Origin: JABAYQ01 sp049890095
Lineage (GTDB): Bacteria > Bacteroidota > Bacteroidia > Flavobacteriales > UBA7312
Assembly (NCBI GenBank): GCA_049890095.1
Contig: JBMHCD010000008.1
Span: forward strand, 310,001 to 374,000
Direction of reading: 5' to 3'
DNA: 64,000 nt
Part shown: piece by piece, positions 26,202-35,340 of the stretch
Layout: each line of letters opens with the position of its first letter
How positions within the stretch are numbered: the stretch's first letter is position 1
Made by a program: the position numbers and the translations under genes
The notes under the pieces: model-generated
Databases searched by the model: none
Seen by the model: the letters and a program-made list of their open reading frames with translations, nothing else
Told to the model about the DNA's origin: nothing

Positions 26202-27962
26202 TTATTTAAATTTTCTCATTCTTAGGCTAACAGGAGTTACTTCTAAAAATTCGTCGTCAGCCAGATACTCCATAGCTTCTTCTAAAGAAAAAACAACTTT
26301 AGGTGCTATTTTCATAGCATCATCTGAGCCAGATTTTCTCATATTAGTTAATTGCTTTCCTTTCACTAAATTCACCTCTAAATCATTATCTCTTGAATGT
26401 TCACCAATTACTTGTCCTTTATAAATCACATCATTTGGAGAAACAAAAAAACGTCCTCTATCTTGTAATCTATTTAGAGCAAAAGCCGTTGCTGGTCCTT
26501 GTTCTGAAGAAATCAATGATCCTTTAAGTCTTGATGGAATATCACCTTTATAAGCTTTAAATTCTCTAAATCGATGTGTCATAACCGCCGAGCCTGCAGT
26601 TGCGGTTAGTATGTTATTTCTTAAGCCTATCAATCCTCTTGATGGAATATCAAATTCTAGATGCTGTAAATCTCCTTTTGGCTCCATTACAAGAAGATCT
26701 CCTTTACGTTGAGTCACTAATTCTATTGCTTTTCCAGAATATTCTTCGCTGACATCAATTACAAGAGTTTCAAAAGGTTCACTTTTAACGCCATCAATTT
26801 CTTTGATGATAACTTGAGGTTTTCCAACCTGAAGTTCATATCCTTCTCTTCTCATTGTTTCTATTAAAACAGATAAATGTAATACACCCCTTCCATACAC
26901 ATTAAATCGATCTTCTTTATCGGTTTTTTCAATTTTTAGTGCTAAATTTTTTTCTGTTTCCTTGTACAAACGATCTCTCAAATGTCTTGAAGTAACGAAC
27001 TTACCTTCCTTTCCAAAAAAGGGTGAATTATTTATAGTAAAAAGCATACTCATTGTAGGTTCGTCAACCTCAATTCTTGAAAGTGATTCAGGATTTTCTA
27101 AATCTGCAATAGTGTCTCCAATTTCAAAATCATCAATTCCTATGATTGCACATAAATCTCCTGATCTGACCTTCTTTACTTCTTCCCTACCTAAACCTTT
27201 GAATACGTATAATTCTTTTATACGTACTTTTTTATTTTTATCCTTTTTACAAAGAATATAATCTTTTCCTACTTCTAAATCACCTCTAAAAACTCTACCA
27301 ATTGCAATTCTCCCCTTAAAACTTGAAAAATCTAATGAAGTGATTTGCATTTGAGGTGTACCGACTCTGTAAGGAGCTTCTGGAATGTTCTCTAAAATAG
27401 CATCCATCAATGGAATAATATTATCTGTTTTATCTTTCCAATCTTTGCTCATCCATCCTAGTTTAGAAGATCCGTAGATTGTCTCAAACTCTAATTGTTC
27501 TTCTGTAGCATCTAGATTAAACATCAGTTCAAAAACGCTTTCTTGGACTATATCAGGGGTGCAATTTTCTTTATCAACTTTATTTACAACTACAATAGGT
27601 TTTAGACCTAAATCTATAGCCTTACTTAAAACAAATCTAGTTTGTGGCATTGGGCCTTCAAAAGCGTCAACTAATAAAAGAACACCATCCGCCATTTTCA
27701 AGACTCTTTCAACTTCTCCACCAAAGTCGGCATGACCTGGAGTATCAATAATGTTAATTTTTACATCTTTATAATTTACAGATACGTTTTTAGATAATAT
27801 GGTGATACCTCTTTCTCTTTCCAAGTCATTATTGTCTAATATTAACTCGCCAGTATCTTTTCTTTTATCATTTGCTTCACAATGTTGAATGATTTTATCA
27901 ACTAAAGTTGTTTTTCCATGATCTACGTGTGCTATAATAGCAATATTTCTAATTGATTGCAT
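26202..27962 (-). CDS. typA: Translational GTPase TypA/BipA
   Basis: Ribosome-associated GTPase involved in 50S assembly and stress or cold adaptation. 586 residues. G1 AHVDHGKT at 11-18, switch II DTPGH at 73-77, G4 NKVD at 127-130, then EF-G-like domains II, III and V and the BipA-specific C-terminal domain ending in TPVSLRMRKFK. Length is slightly below the roughly 600 common in the family but all domains are present. Starts 5 bases after the helicase stop, so likely transcribed with it; both products act on ribosomes or RNA in the cold in other bacteria. Confidence 0.96.
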   Translation of the reverse strand: MQSIRNIAIIAHVDHGKTTLVDKIIQHCEANDKRKDTGELILDNNDLERERGITILSKNVSVNYKDVKINIIDTPGHADFGGEVERVLKMADGVLLLVDAFEGPMPQTRFVLSKAIDLGLKPIVVVNKVDKENCTPDIVQESVFELMFNLDATEEQLEFETIYGSSKLGWMSKDWKDKTDNIIPLMDAILENIPEAPYRVGTPQMQITSLDFSSFKGRIAIGRVFRGDLEVGKDYILCKKDKNKKVRIKELYVFKGLGREEVKKVRSGDLCAIIGIDDFEIGDTIADLENPESLSRIEVDEPTMSMLFTINNSPFFGKEGKFVTSRHLRDRLYKETEKNLALKIEKTDKEDRFNVYGRGVLHLSVLIETMRREGYELQVGKPQVIIKEIDGVKSEPFETLVIDVSEEYSGKAIELVTQRKGDLLVMEPKGDLQHLEFDIPSRGLIGLRNNILTATAGSAVMTHRFREFKAYKGDIPSRLKGSLISSEQGPATAFALNRLQDRGRFFVSPNDVIYKGQVIGEHSRDNDLEVNLVKGKQLTNMRKSGSDDAMKIAPKVVFSLEEAMEYLADDEFLEVTPVSLRMRKFK

Positions 27963-27967
27963 TTAAA

Positions 27968-29638
27968 TTATTTTGAATCTCTATTAACTCTCAATTCTCT
28001 TCCTTCTACATAAATTCCTTTGAATTTATTGGCAATTGATTTTGATTTCTTTTTGTCTACTTCAAAAAAGCTACAATTTTTTTGCAGTTCAATGTTTCCA
28101 ACATCTGATTTTTTAATTTTTGCAGTGTCAGCAATAAATTCGCATAATTCTCTTTTATTAACCCCATCCATTTTTCCTACATTTATAAAAAATCGTACCC
28201 CACTTAGCTTAGAAGATTTTTCTTTTTTGCTTTTAAACTGATCTTTTCTTTTTTCAGTTCTATTATTACTACGTCGATCGCTCCTACTTTTTGAACGTTT
28301 TGAGGCTCTGCCATCTTCATTTAAGTCAGTGTTACTTTTGGAATAATTCAAATTGTTTATTTCTATAGCAACTAGTTTTTCAACTAATTCTTCATACGAT
28401 AAACTACCTAACATCATTTGAATTTTAGTAAGAAATTGACCATTAATTTTACTATTTGGTTTTGTTTCAACTAAATTTTCAGCCCATTTCTCAAGTCTAA
28501 TATTAAGAATGTCATCAACGGTAGGAATAGTTACTTTTTTCATTTTTAATTTTAGATTTTTCTCGATCATTTCTAGTTTTCTTATATCTCTATTAGTAAG
28601 AATAGATAAAGAAATACCCTTTTTACCAGCTCTAGCCGTTCTACCACTTCTATGAGTGTAATAAGCCGAATCATCTGGTAATGCATAATGTATAACGTGA
28701 GTAAGATCATTAACATCGATACCTCTGGCAGCTACATCTGTAGCTACTAATACTTGAAGGCTATGATCTTTAAACCGTTTCATAACCCTGTCTCTTTGTG
28801 CTTGAGACATATCTCCGTGTAATGCTTCAGCTTGATATTTTGCTTTTTTTAAATCATCAGCTAATTGTTGAGTTTTAATTTTTGTTCTGCAAAAGATAAC
28901 ACCTCTAAAGTTTTCTTCAAGATCCAAAACTCTTTTAAGACCTTCAAACTTTACAGAAGATTTTACAATGGCAAATTGATGTTCAATATTTTCATTAGTC
29001 TGATTACCTGATGAAACTTTAATTTCTGCAGGATTATTCATGTATGAATTTACAATAGACCTAATTTCTTTAGGCATAGTTGCAGAAAATAGCCAAGTAT
29101 TTTTATCTTCTCCAGTGTGCGATAATATAGAATCTAAATCTTCCTTGAATCCCATATTCAACATTTCATCAGCTTCATCAAGAACAACAAAATTAATTTC
29201 AGATAAATTAATAGCTTTCCTTCTAATTAAATCTAAAAGTCTTCCAGGGGTTGCAATAATAATTTGCGGTGTTTTTCTTTTGATGTTTCGCATTTGATCA
29301 ACAATAGAGGCACCACCATAAACTGTTTGACTCTGTATGTTAGGAATGTATTTTGAAAATATTTTTAATTGCTCTCCTATTTGTTGCCCCAATTCTCGAG
29401 TTGGAGCTAAAATCAATGCTTGAGTGGAATTTTTATTTGGATTAATCCAGTCTAACAATGGTAAACCGAAAGCAGCTGTTTTTCCAGTACCAGTTTGAGC
29501 AAGACCAATAAAGTCTTGTCTTTTTTCTTTTAAAAGCGGAATTGCTTTCTCTTGTATGGGTGAAGGTGATTCGAACCCTAGTTCTGGTAATACACGAAGA
29601 ACAGAATCGGATAGATTCAAATCTGAAAATTTTATCAT
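27968..29638 (-). CDS. DEAD-box RNA helicase with DbpA-type RNA-binding domain
   Basis: 556 residues. Helicase motifs in order: Q motif near 28, AQTGTGKT at 47-54, PTRELG, TPGRL, DEAD at 154-157, SAT at 185-187, ARGIDV and HRSGRTARAG. A basic Arg/Lys/Ser linker (about 430-470) leads to a DbpA-like RNA-binding domain over the last 80 residues (RFFINVGKMDGVNKREL). This DeaD/CsdA-DbpA layout points to ribosome assembly or cold-shock RNA remodelling. First gene of a probable four-gene unit with typA, the flavoprotein and the ABC-F ATPase. Confidence 0.93.
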   Translation of the reverse strand: MIKFSDLNLSDSVLRVLPELGFESPSPIQEKAIPLLKEKRQDFIGLAQTGTGKTAAFGLPLLDWINPNKNSTQALILAPTRELGQQIGEQLKIFSKYIPNIQSQTVYGGASIVDQMRNIKRKTPQIIIATPGRLLDLIRRKAINLSEINFVVLDEADEMLNMGFKEDLDSILSHTGEDKNTWLFSATMPKEIRSIVNSYMNNPAEIKVSSGNQTNENIEHQFAIVKSSVKFEGLKRVLDLEENFRGVIFCRTKIKTQQLADDLKKAKYQAEALHGDMSQAQRDRVMKRFKDHSLQVLVATDVAARGIDVNDLTHVIHYALPDDSAYYTHRSGRTARAGKKGISLSILTNRDIRKLEMIEKNLKLKMKKVTIPTVDDILNIRLEKWAENLVETKPNSKINGQFLTKIQMMLGSLSYEELVEKLVAIEINNLNYSKSNTDLNEDGRASKRSKSRSDRRSNNRTEKRKDQFKSKKEKSSKLSGVRFFINVGKMDGVNKRELCEFIADTAKIKKSDVGNIELQKNCSFFEVDKKKSKSIANKFKGIYVEGRELRVNRDSK

Positions 29639-29658
29639 CTTATATTTTTTATGGTTTG

Positions 29659-29666
29659 CAAATCTA
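29659..29666 (-). promoter_or_regulatory. -7 box of the helicase-typA unit
   Basis: Minus strand TAGATTTG, a full TAnnTTTG match, 20 bases before the helicase ATG. No clear TTG at -33. Confidence 0.55.
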
Positions 29667-29703
29667 GTCTTTTAAATAGGATAAATGTATTTTGAACGAA
29701 ATA

Positions 29704-29735
29704 AAAAAAGCCCCTTCATAAATGAAGAGGCTTTT
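29704..29735 (-). terminator. Terminator of the 66-codon gene
   Basis: Minus strand stem AAAAGCC/GGCTTTT extended by CTTCAT/ATGAAG with one internal mismatch, followed by a T-run. It lies between the small gene and the helicase start; the A-run on the other side could make it two-way. Confidence 0.8.
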
Positions 29736-29755
29736 AATATAAATCATAATACAAA

Positions 29756-29956
29756 TTATGCTTTTTTCAAGAAAGGTAAACCAGTTCTAGTGTTTTCAAC
29801 AACTTTCTTTCCTGCAGGTACAGAATCAAGACCAGTACTACGCTCATCTTTTGAGAAGTAATAAATTGTTTGAACACGTCCTGTAGACTTTAAAGTTACA
29901 TCTTTAGAATTTAGGTAATAAGTTTGACCTTTACTATTTGTGTGCGAAAATGCCAT
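29756..29956 (-). CDS. Small conserved protein of unknown function (66 residues)
   Basis: Soluble, basic 66-residue protein. It resembles a short family I recall from several bacterial phyla, starting M-A/P-F-x-x-T-N-S-K-G and ending in TRTGLPFLKK, with a central YYFSKD segment. Here that is SKGQTYYLNSKDVTL, IYYFSKDERS and VVENTRTGLPFLKKA. No Cys pairs, nucleotide-binding motif or membrane segment. It has its own terminator and is followed upstream by a 450-bp gap, so it seems to be a single-gene unit. Function unknown. Confidence 0.8.
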   Translation of the reverse strand: MAFSHTNSKGQTYYLNSKDVTLKSTGRVQTIYYFSKDERSTGLDSVPAGKKVVENTRTGLPFLKKA

Positions 29957-30406
29957 AATAATATTTTTTAGTTAATTAAATAAGTTATAAAATCAGTTGT
30001 CAATTTAGCAAAAAATAAAATCGTTAGAGATAATTAATTTAAAAAAATGTTTAACAATTTACAGATAGAATAAAATCAATTTTCTTTGATGTAAACATAT
30101 ACTAACAAAACCAATGTTTTTAATAGTTGTATGAAAAACACCTATTAACTAAACTAATAGTTTATTTATATTGTTTTAAATAATTGAAAATCAATATTTT
30201 ATATTTAATATTAATTCTACATGCTATATCATATATTATATCATAAAACAAAAAAACCTAACCTAGTAAATAGATTTAAAAAGGCAATTTAGAGTAGACT
30301 AAATTTTGATAAATTAATAAGTTATCAACAATGATTTGATTCAAATTCATTCGTATAAATCATAAATAGAATATTCAAAAAGGTCATTTTTTTTAATAAT
30401 AAAATT
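29957..30406. other. 450-bp AT-rich intergenic region
   Basis: Between the small gene and the end of yaaA, both on the minus strand. No frame of useful length, no tRNA-like fold and no strong hairpin with a T-run. It holds one DnaA-box-like TTATCAACA at 30312-30320 and short AT repeats around 30210-30245. It must contain the small gene's promoter, but no exact TAnnTTTG was found close to its ATG. Confidence 0.6.
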
Positions 30407-31180
30407 CTATTGTGCATCTCTAAGAAATACTAATGAATTGTTTTCAGACATTTCGGGACTAAAATAATAACCTTCAGAATTAAATGATTTTATGTCATCA
30501 AGAGTTTTAACTTTATTTTTTATTTGATATGCTGCCATTAATCCACGTGCTTTTTTTGCAAAGAAACTAATTACCTTGTATTCACCATTTTTGTAGTTTT
30601 TAAAAACAGGGTTAATTATATCCGCATTAATTTTTTGTTTATCAATAACTTTAAAGTATTCGTTTGATGCTAAATTTAAAAGATAATTATGTTGATGAAC
30701 TTTCAGATCTTCATTTAATGTTCTGGTAATATCTTCTTTCCAGAAATCATATAAATTTTTTGAATTTACTACAGAAATTTTTGTCCCCATTTCTAGTCTG
30801 TATGCTTGTATTAAATCCAATGGTTTTAATAATCCATATAAACCGGATAAAATCCTCAGACTTGATTGTGAATATGATAAATCATCTTTAGTAAACTCAT
30901 TAGCGTTTAACCCGACATAAACATCTCCTGTAAAAGCAAAAACAGCTTGTTTTGAATTTTTTAAAGTAAAAGGTAATTTCCAATTGGCAATTCTATCTAC
31001 ATTTAGTTGAGCTAAATTTTCACTAATGCTCATCAGTTTCATAAATTGTTTTACATCCAATTTATTTAAAACATTTACAACTTGCTGGCTTTTATCTGTT
31101 AAGATAGGTAGTGTATGAGAAATTTCTTTATTTTCTTTTTCAAAATTTAAAGATTTAGCTGGAGAAATAATTGACAACAT
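30407..31180 (-). CDS. yaaA: Peroxide stress protein YaaA (DUF328)
   Basis: 257 residues, cytoplasmic. Begins with the family signature SIISPAKSLNFE and has FTGDVYVGLNA, LRILSGLYGLLKPLDLIQ and FFAKKARGLMAAY, all characteristic of the YaaA/UPF0246 family. In E. coli the protein limits intracellular iron and oxidative damage after peroxide exposure, and the fold binds DNA; that is family knowledge. Single-gene unit divergent from the EamA gene, with a TAnnTTTG box 24 bases upstream. Confidence 0.93.
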   Translation of the reverse strand: MLSIISPAKSLNFEKENKEISHTLPILTDKSQQVVNVLNKLDVKQFMKLMSISENLAQLNVDRIANWKLPFTLKNSKQAVFAFTGDVYVGLNANEFTKDDLSYSQSSLRILSGLYGLLKPLDLIQAYRLEMGTKISVVNSKNLYDFWKEDITRTLNEDLKVHQHNYLLNLASNEYFKVIDKQKINADIINPVFKNYKNGEYKVISFFAKKARGLMAAYQIKNKVKTLDDIKSFNSEGYYFSPEMSENNSLVFLRDAQ

Positions 31181-31204
31181 ATTAGCGACTTGTTTATTTG
31201 ATTA

Positions 31205-31212
31205 CAAATTTA
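31205..31212 (-). promoter_or_regulatory. -7 box of yaaA
   Basis: Minus strand TAAATTTG, a full match to TAnnTTTG, 24 bases before the yaaA ATG; no TTG at the expected -33 distance. Confidence 0.5.
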
Positions 31213-31243
31213 TTGATTTGCCATCAAATTCATCTACAAAAAA

Positions 31244-32128
31244 ATGACAAATATTTCTAAGAATTATAGTTTATTAGTAATGCATTTTATTGTTGTGTTA
31301 TTAGGTTTTACAGGTGTTTTAGGAAAGCTTATAGATCTTGATTCTTCAATCCTTGTTTGGTATAGAATGTTATTTGCTTTTGGATTTTTAGTAATTTTTA
31401 TTGCATTGACTAAAAAAGGATTTAATGTTTCAACATCCAATTTTATTAAGATTTTAGGAATTGGTGTTGTAGTGGCTGCGCATTGGTTATTTTTTTTTAA
31501 AAGTATTAAAGTTTCAAATATTTCAGTTGCAGTAGTTTGTATGGCAACATCTTCCCTATTCTCTGCTTTTTTAGAACCCTTATTTTTTAGAAGAAAAATA
31601 AATTACAGAGAAGTGATTTTTAGTGTACTGGTAATTATAGGTTTATCTTATGCAATGAATGCAGATACCTCATATTTTTTGGGTTATGTTTATGGCATAC
31701 TAGCAGCATTTTTAGCTACTCTTTTTACTATTTTAAATGCTGTGTTTATTAAAAAAGTAAGTGCTACAAACATTACAACTATAGAAATGTTAGCTGGTGT
31801 TTTGTTATTTACTGTTTATTTTGGGATTAATGGAACTTTAAATATGCAATCTTTAAACCTAACTTTAACAGATTTATATTACCTTCTAGTATTAGGAGGA
31901 GTTTGTACATCCTTTGCATTTGTGGTCAGCGTAGAAGTAATGAAGCATCTCTCCCCTTATTCAGTTATCATGGCTGTTAATTTAGAGCCTATATATAGTG
32001 TTATTTTAGCTCTTTTAATTTTTAAGGATAGTGAAACAATGACACCTTCTTTTTATATAGGAGGCTTAATTATATTAATAACAGTTTTTTTAGATGGTTA
32101 CTTAAAAGCAAAGCATAAAGAAAAATAA
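31244..32128 (+). CDS. EamA/DMT-superfamily transporter
   Basis: 294-residue integral inner-membrane protein with about ten hydrophobic segments in two similar halves, the EamA drug/metabolite transporter layout. Conserved small-residue helices such as VAAHWLFFFKSIKVSNIS and the second-half MAVNLEPIYSVILALLIF (the E-P-x-x motif) are visible. Family members export amino acids, nucleotides or other small molecules; the substrate here cannot be told. Divergent from yaaA, 45 bases before the next gene, which has its own promoter. Confidence 0.88.
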   Translation: MTNISKNYSLLVMHFIVVLLGFTGVLGKLIDLDSSILVWYRMLFAFGFLVIFIALTKKGFNVSTSNFIKILGIGVVVAAHWLFFFKSIKVSNISVAVVCMATSSLFSAFLEPLFFRRKINYREVIFSVLVIIGLSYAMNADTSYFLGYVYGILAAFLATLFTILNAVFIKKVSATNITTIEMLAGVLLFTVYFGINGTLNMQSLNLTLTDLYYLLVLGGVCTSFAFVVSVEVMKHLSPYSVIMAVNLEPIYSVILALLIFKDSETMTPSFYIGGLIILITVFLDGYLKAKHKEK

Positions 32129-32147
32129 ACCATTTTAAATTTCGTTA

Positions 32148-32155
32148 TATATTTG
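32148..32155 (+). promoter_or_regulatory. -7 box upstream of the thioredoxin-like gene
   Basis: TATATTTG, a full TAnnTTTG match, 18 bases before the ATG at 32174. Confidence 0.55.
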
Positions 32156-32173
32156 CAAAAATTTTTTTAAAAT

Positions 32174-33640
32174 ATGAAAAAATCGATCCTTTCACTCATA
32201 GTAGTGGTATATTCTATGTCATCATTTGCTCAGTCAAGAAAAACAGATTTCTATGAATTTAATGGAAACATCAAAGGGATAAAAGATACTACTTGTATGC
32301 TTGCTTATTATTTTGGTGACAAACAATTTGCAAAAGATACCGCAATTATTGATGGCAACGGAAATTTTCAGTTTAAAGGAGATGAAGGGTTATTGCACGG
32401 TATGTATATGATAGTATTTCCTAATAGTAAGTATATGGAAATTGTCGTAGCTGAAAATGAATTTTCTTTTACATCTGATATTGATAACTTGATTTCGGAA
32501 ACTAGATTTACTAATTCTGACGAAAATCAAAAATTTTATGGATACCTTCAATACCTCGAAGAAAAAAAAGAAGTATTATCAAACTACAGAAATAAATTAG
32601 AAACGATACAACTTTCTCAAAAGGCAAATATTCAAAATGAAATGAATAAAATAAACTCTGAGATGTTAAAACATCAGCAAGATTTTATTGTTCAAAATCC
32701 AAATATTTTATTTACCGCTATTTTAAAATCTAGTGAAGAAATTAAAGTGCCATCTCCACCTATTTTAGAAAATGGATCTATAGATAGCACTTTTCAATAT
32801 CGTTACTATAAAAAACATTTTTATGATAATTTTGATTTTTCTGATGAAAGACTTCTAAGAACTCCTATTTTTCATTCAAAATTAAATACGTACATAGAAA
32901 ACCTAACTCCAAAGCATGCAGATTCTATTATTGTTTCTTGCGATTACTTAATTGAAAAATCAAGAGCTAATATTGAAGTATTTAAATATGTTGTTTCTTA
33001 TTTAACTTCTACTTATGAGAGATCAAAAATCATGGGATTAGAAAAGGTGTTTGTTCATCTTGTAAAAAAACACTTTTCTACTGGCGAAGTTGACTGGTTA
33101 GATGAAACACAAATTTTTAATATTGTTGATAGAGCTGAAACAATCGAACCGTTAATGATTGGTCAGATTGCTCCTAACCTTAGTTTAAGGGATACTTCAG
33201 AGAACGTTAGAGTACTTCATCAAATTACTAATGATTTTACAGTTTTAATATTTTATGACCCTGATTGTGGGCATTGTAAAAAAGAATTGCCTGTTATAAA
33301 ACAAAAGCAAGATCAATGGCTTGCTGATGGTATCAGCGTAGAAGTTTATTGTGTTTCTGTTGAATTAGATAAAGAAAAATGGTTAGAGTTTATACGAACA
33401 TATGATACAGGAGATTGGATTAATGTTGCCGAGTTTAGAACATATGTAGATGGAGAATATAATAGAGAAAATGACATGTATGTTACACCATTTCCATATA
33501 TCAAACAACTCTATGACATAAATGGTACTCCAAAAGTTTATTTGCTAGACAAAGACAAGCGTATCCTGGTCAACGCAATTAAAGGAAATATTGGGGTTGA
33601 TCAACTTTCCGAATTGCTATATTTAGAAAATAACAAATAG
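32174..33640 (+). CDS. Periplasmic thioredoxin-like protein with DUF4369 N-terminus
   Basis: 488 residues with a signal peptide (MKKSILSLIVVVYSMSSFAQ). The N-terminal beta-rich part (about 25-115) fits DUF4369, the middle helical part fits DUF5106, and the C-terminal domain is a TlpA/thioredoxin fold with the redox pair C365-GH-C368 (DPDCGHCKKELP) and the cis-proline segment near NGTPKVYLLDKD. Probably reduces disulfides in the envelope. Single gene with its own promoter. The substrate is not indicated by the neighbours. Confidence 0.88.
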   Translation: MKKSILSLIVVVYSMSSFAQSRKTDFYEFNGNIKGIKDTTCMLAYYFGDKQFAKDTAIIDGNGNFQFKGDEGLLHGMYMIVFPNSKYMEIVVAENEFSFTSDIDNLISETRFTNSDENQKFYGYLQYLEEKKEVLSNYRNKLETIQLSQKANIQNEMNKINSEMLKHQQDFIVQNPNILFTAILKSSEEIKVPSPPILENGSIDSTFQYRYYKKHFYDNFDFSDERLLRTPIFHSKLNTYIENLTPKHADSIIVSCDYLIEKSRANIEVFKYVVSYLTSTYERSKIMGLEKVFVHLVKKHFSTGEVDWLDETQIFNIVDRAETIEPLMIGQIAPNLSLRDTSENVRVLHQITNDFTVLIFYDPDCGHCKKELPVIKQKQDQWLADGISVEVYCVSVELDKEKWLEFIRTYDTGDWINVAEFRTYVDGEYNRENDMYVTPFPYIKQLYDINGTPKVYLLDKDKRILVNAIKGNIGVDQLSELLYLENNK

Positions 33641-33661
33641 GTTTTTCATGTTTATTTAAAA

Positions 33662-33687
33662 AAGTTGTAGTAAATTTACTGCAACTT
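33662..33687. promoter_or_regulatory. 26-bp dyad upstream of the OmpA-domain gene
   Basis: Arms AAGTTGTAGTAAA and TTTACTGCAACTT are fully complementary if one G-U pair is allowed, with no loop between them. On the plus strand no T-run follows, so it is not a typical terminator of the upstream gene. It lies 14 bases before the ATG at 33701 and could be an operator or a 5'-leader hairpin. Confidence 0.4.
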
Positions 33688-33700
33688 AAAAACTTAAATC

Positions 33701-34807
33701 ATGAAAAGAATTAAACTTATCTGTTTAGTAGCATACCTATTTATTGCAAATGCTTACTCAAAAGATTTACCAGAAAATCCACAGCCAGGCAAATGTTACG
33801 TAAAATGTACAACCCCAGATATTTATGTAAATGAAGAGGTGAAAGTACAAATCAAACCATCTTATTCAATTTTAAAAACAATTCCGGCCAAATTTGAAAA
33901 GAAAGTAGTAAAGGTTAAGGTAAAGGATGAAGAGGTAAAATTAAAAGTTGTACCAGCTAAATGGGAGAAAAGAGAAATAAGCTATGCAAAGAAAGAAGGA
34001 TATACAGTATTAACTTCAAATCAAGCTAAATTTATAAACGATACTAAAACTGTTGAAATTAAACCAGAATATGCACAATGGGAATTAGGAACTTTAAATC
34101 CAGATTGTGAATCATCAAACCCTGACGATTGTAAATATTGGTGTTTCAAAGGATATCCCGCAGAATTTAAAACCATTGAAATAGAAAAAATTGATAAAAA
34201 AGCATTTGTGACTTCTAAAGAAATAAAGCCGAAAGATGCTAATTATTTCAGAAAAGTTATAAAGGAAAAAGCAAAAATAATCGAAGAAGTTATTCCAGCT
34301 GAATATTCAACTGTAACTCAAATTGTAAAAGTTGAAGATGCAAAAACCATTAAAGAAACTATTTCTGCTCAATATAAAACAATTATAAAAGAAGTTTTAA
34401 AAGAAAAAGGTGGTCTAACTAGTTGGAAAGAAGTTGATTGTAATTTAGTTGAATATCAAGCATTGCCTATCAACTGGAATTTAAATAGTTATATTTTAAC
34501 TTCAGATGCAAAAAATATCATCAATAATAAACTATTGCCAATTTTGGCAAATAATCCAGGAGCTAAATTAGAAATAGCATCTCACACTGACTCTAGAGGG
34601 AGTGAAGAATCTAATCAACTGCTTTCTGAAAAACGAGCACAAGCAGTTGTAAACTATTTACAAAAAAGAGGTATAAATACAAGTTTATTATTTGCTAATG
34701 GTTATGGCGAAAAAAGATTAAAAAATAGATGTTCTAACGGTGTATCATGTACTGAAAGAGAACATTCAGTAAATAGAAGAAGGGAATTTAGATTAATTGA
34801 CAACTAA
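33701..34807 (+). CDS. OmpA-domain cell-envelope protein with repeated N-terminal half
   Basis: 368 residues with a signal peptide (MKRIKLICLVAYLFIANAYS). The C-terminal OmpA-like peptidoglycan-binding domain (about 265-366) shows ASHTDSRGSEESNQLLSEKR with the conserved D and R residues and GYGEKRL. The N-terminal half begins with a CYVKC pair and carries about seven short blocks of the type P-A-K/E-F/W/Y (IPAKFEK, VPAKWEK, YPAEFKT, IPAEYST, ISAQYKT), plus a second cysteine cluster CESSNPDDCKYWC. It is probably an outer-membrane or periplasmic anchor to peptidoglycan. I cannot name the repeated domain. Confidence 0.85.
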   Translation: MKRIKLICLVAYLFIANAYSKDLPENPQPGKCYVKCTTPDIYVNEEVKVQIKPSYSILKTIPAKFEKKVVKVKVKDEEVKLKVVPAKWEKREISYAKKEGYTVLTSNQAKFINDTKTVEIKPEYAQWELGTLNPDCESSNPDDCKYWCFKGYPAEFKTIEIEKIDKKAFVTSKEIKPKDANYFRKVIKEKAKIIEEVIPAEYSTVTQIVKVEDAKTIKETISAQYKTIIKEVLKEKGGLTSWKEVDCNLVEYQALPINWNLNSYILTSDAKNIINNKLLPILANNPGAKLEIASHTDSRGSEESNQLLSEKRAQAVVNYLQKRGINTSLLFANGYGEKRLKNRCSNGVSCTEREHSVNRRREFRLIDN

Positions 34808-34809
34808 AT

Positions 34810-35340
34810 TTATTTGCGAAAAAAAACTTCAGTGGCTCCTCCTCCATGATCTTGGAAGCGGGAGTCTTTGATTTCTACAGGATAGTTTTTTAAAAGTTGG
34901 TGTACTTCTTCTCTTAATACTCCAGAGCCTTTACCATGTATTATTATAAGTTTATAAACTTTTCTTTGTATTGCTCTTTCTATTGCATTTTTGCATTTTT
35001 TTAGTTGCAACTGAACAATTTCGTAATTAGTAAGATGATTAAATTTACTTAAAATTGTTTCAATATGTAAATCCACTTCCCATTGAGGTCCTTTCTTTTT
35101 ATTTTTTTTAGGACTTCGATTATAATTTAATTTGACTTCAATTGTAGGAATATTCTTGTAAGCCCCTTCATTATCGGTATCAAGGTTTATTTTAATAATG
35201 TCATTTACAAAATGAACTTCATTAAACCCATCAACAGTTTGAATAATTGCTTGATTATTTTTTATAAACTTTACAATTTTCCCAACACCTTTCTGATCTA
35301 AAAATTTGATTTTGTCTCCTACTCTAAAATCATTGCCCAT
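34810..35340 (-). CDS. Smr-domain protein (MutS2 C-terminus-like)
   Basis: 176 residues, cytoplasmic. Residues 5-50 form a small SH3/KOW-like barrel (VGDKIKFLDQKGVGKIVKF), a basic linker follows (73-84), and the Smr domain spans about 86-175 with VDLHIE at 89-94, the HGKGSG motif at 135-140 and the C-terminal GGGATEVFF. Smr domains are RNA or DNA endonucleases or binding modules. It ends 2 bases from the convergent OmpA-domain gene and its start overlaps the DUF2279 gene by 11 bases. Confidence 0.88.
   Translation of the reverse strand: MGNDFRVGDKIKFLDQKGVGKIVKFIKNNQAIIQTVDGFNEVHFVNDIIKINLDTDNEGAYKNIPTIEVKLNYNRSPKKNKKKGPQWEVDLHIETILSKFNHLTNYEIVQLQLKKCKNAIERAIQRKVYKLIIIHGKGSGVLREEVHQLLKNYPVEIKDSRFQDHGGGATEVFFRK

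Noticed and set aside
30312..30320. Chromosome replication origin in the 450-bp gap
   Set aside because: Only one DnaA-box-like word was seen, with no cluster of boxes and no dnaA, dnaN or other origin-linked genes nearby.
33662..33687. Factor-independent terminator of the thioredoxin-like gene
   Set aside because: No T-run follows on the plus strand and the arms have no loop, so it is kept only as a possible operator or leader hairpin.
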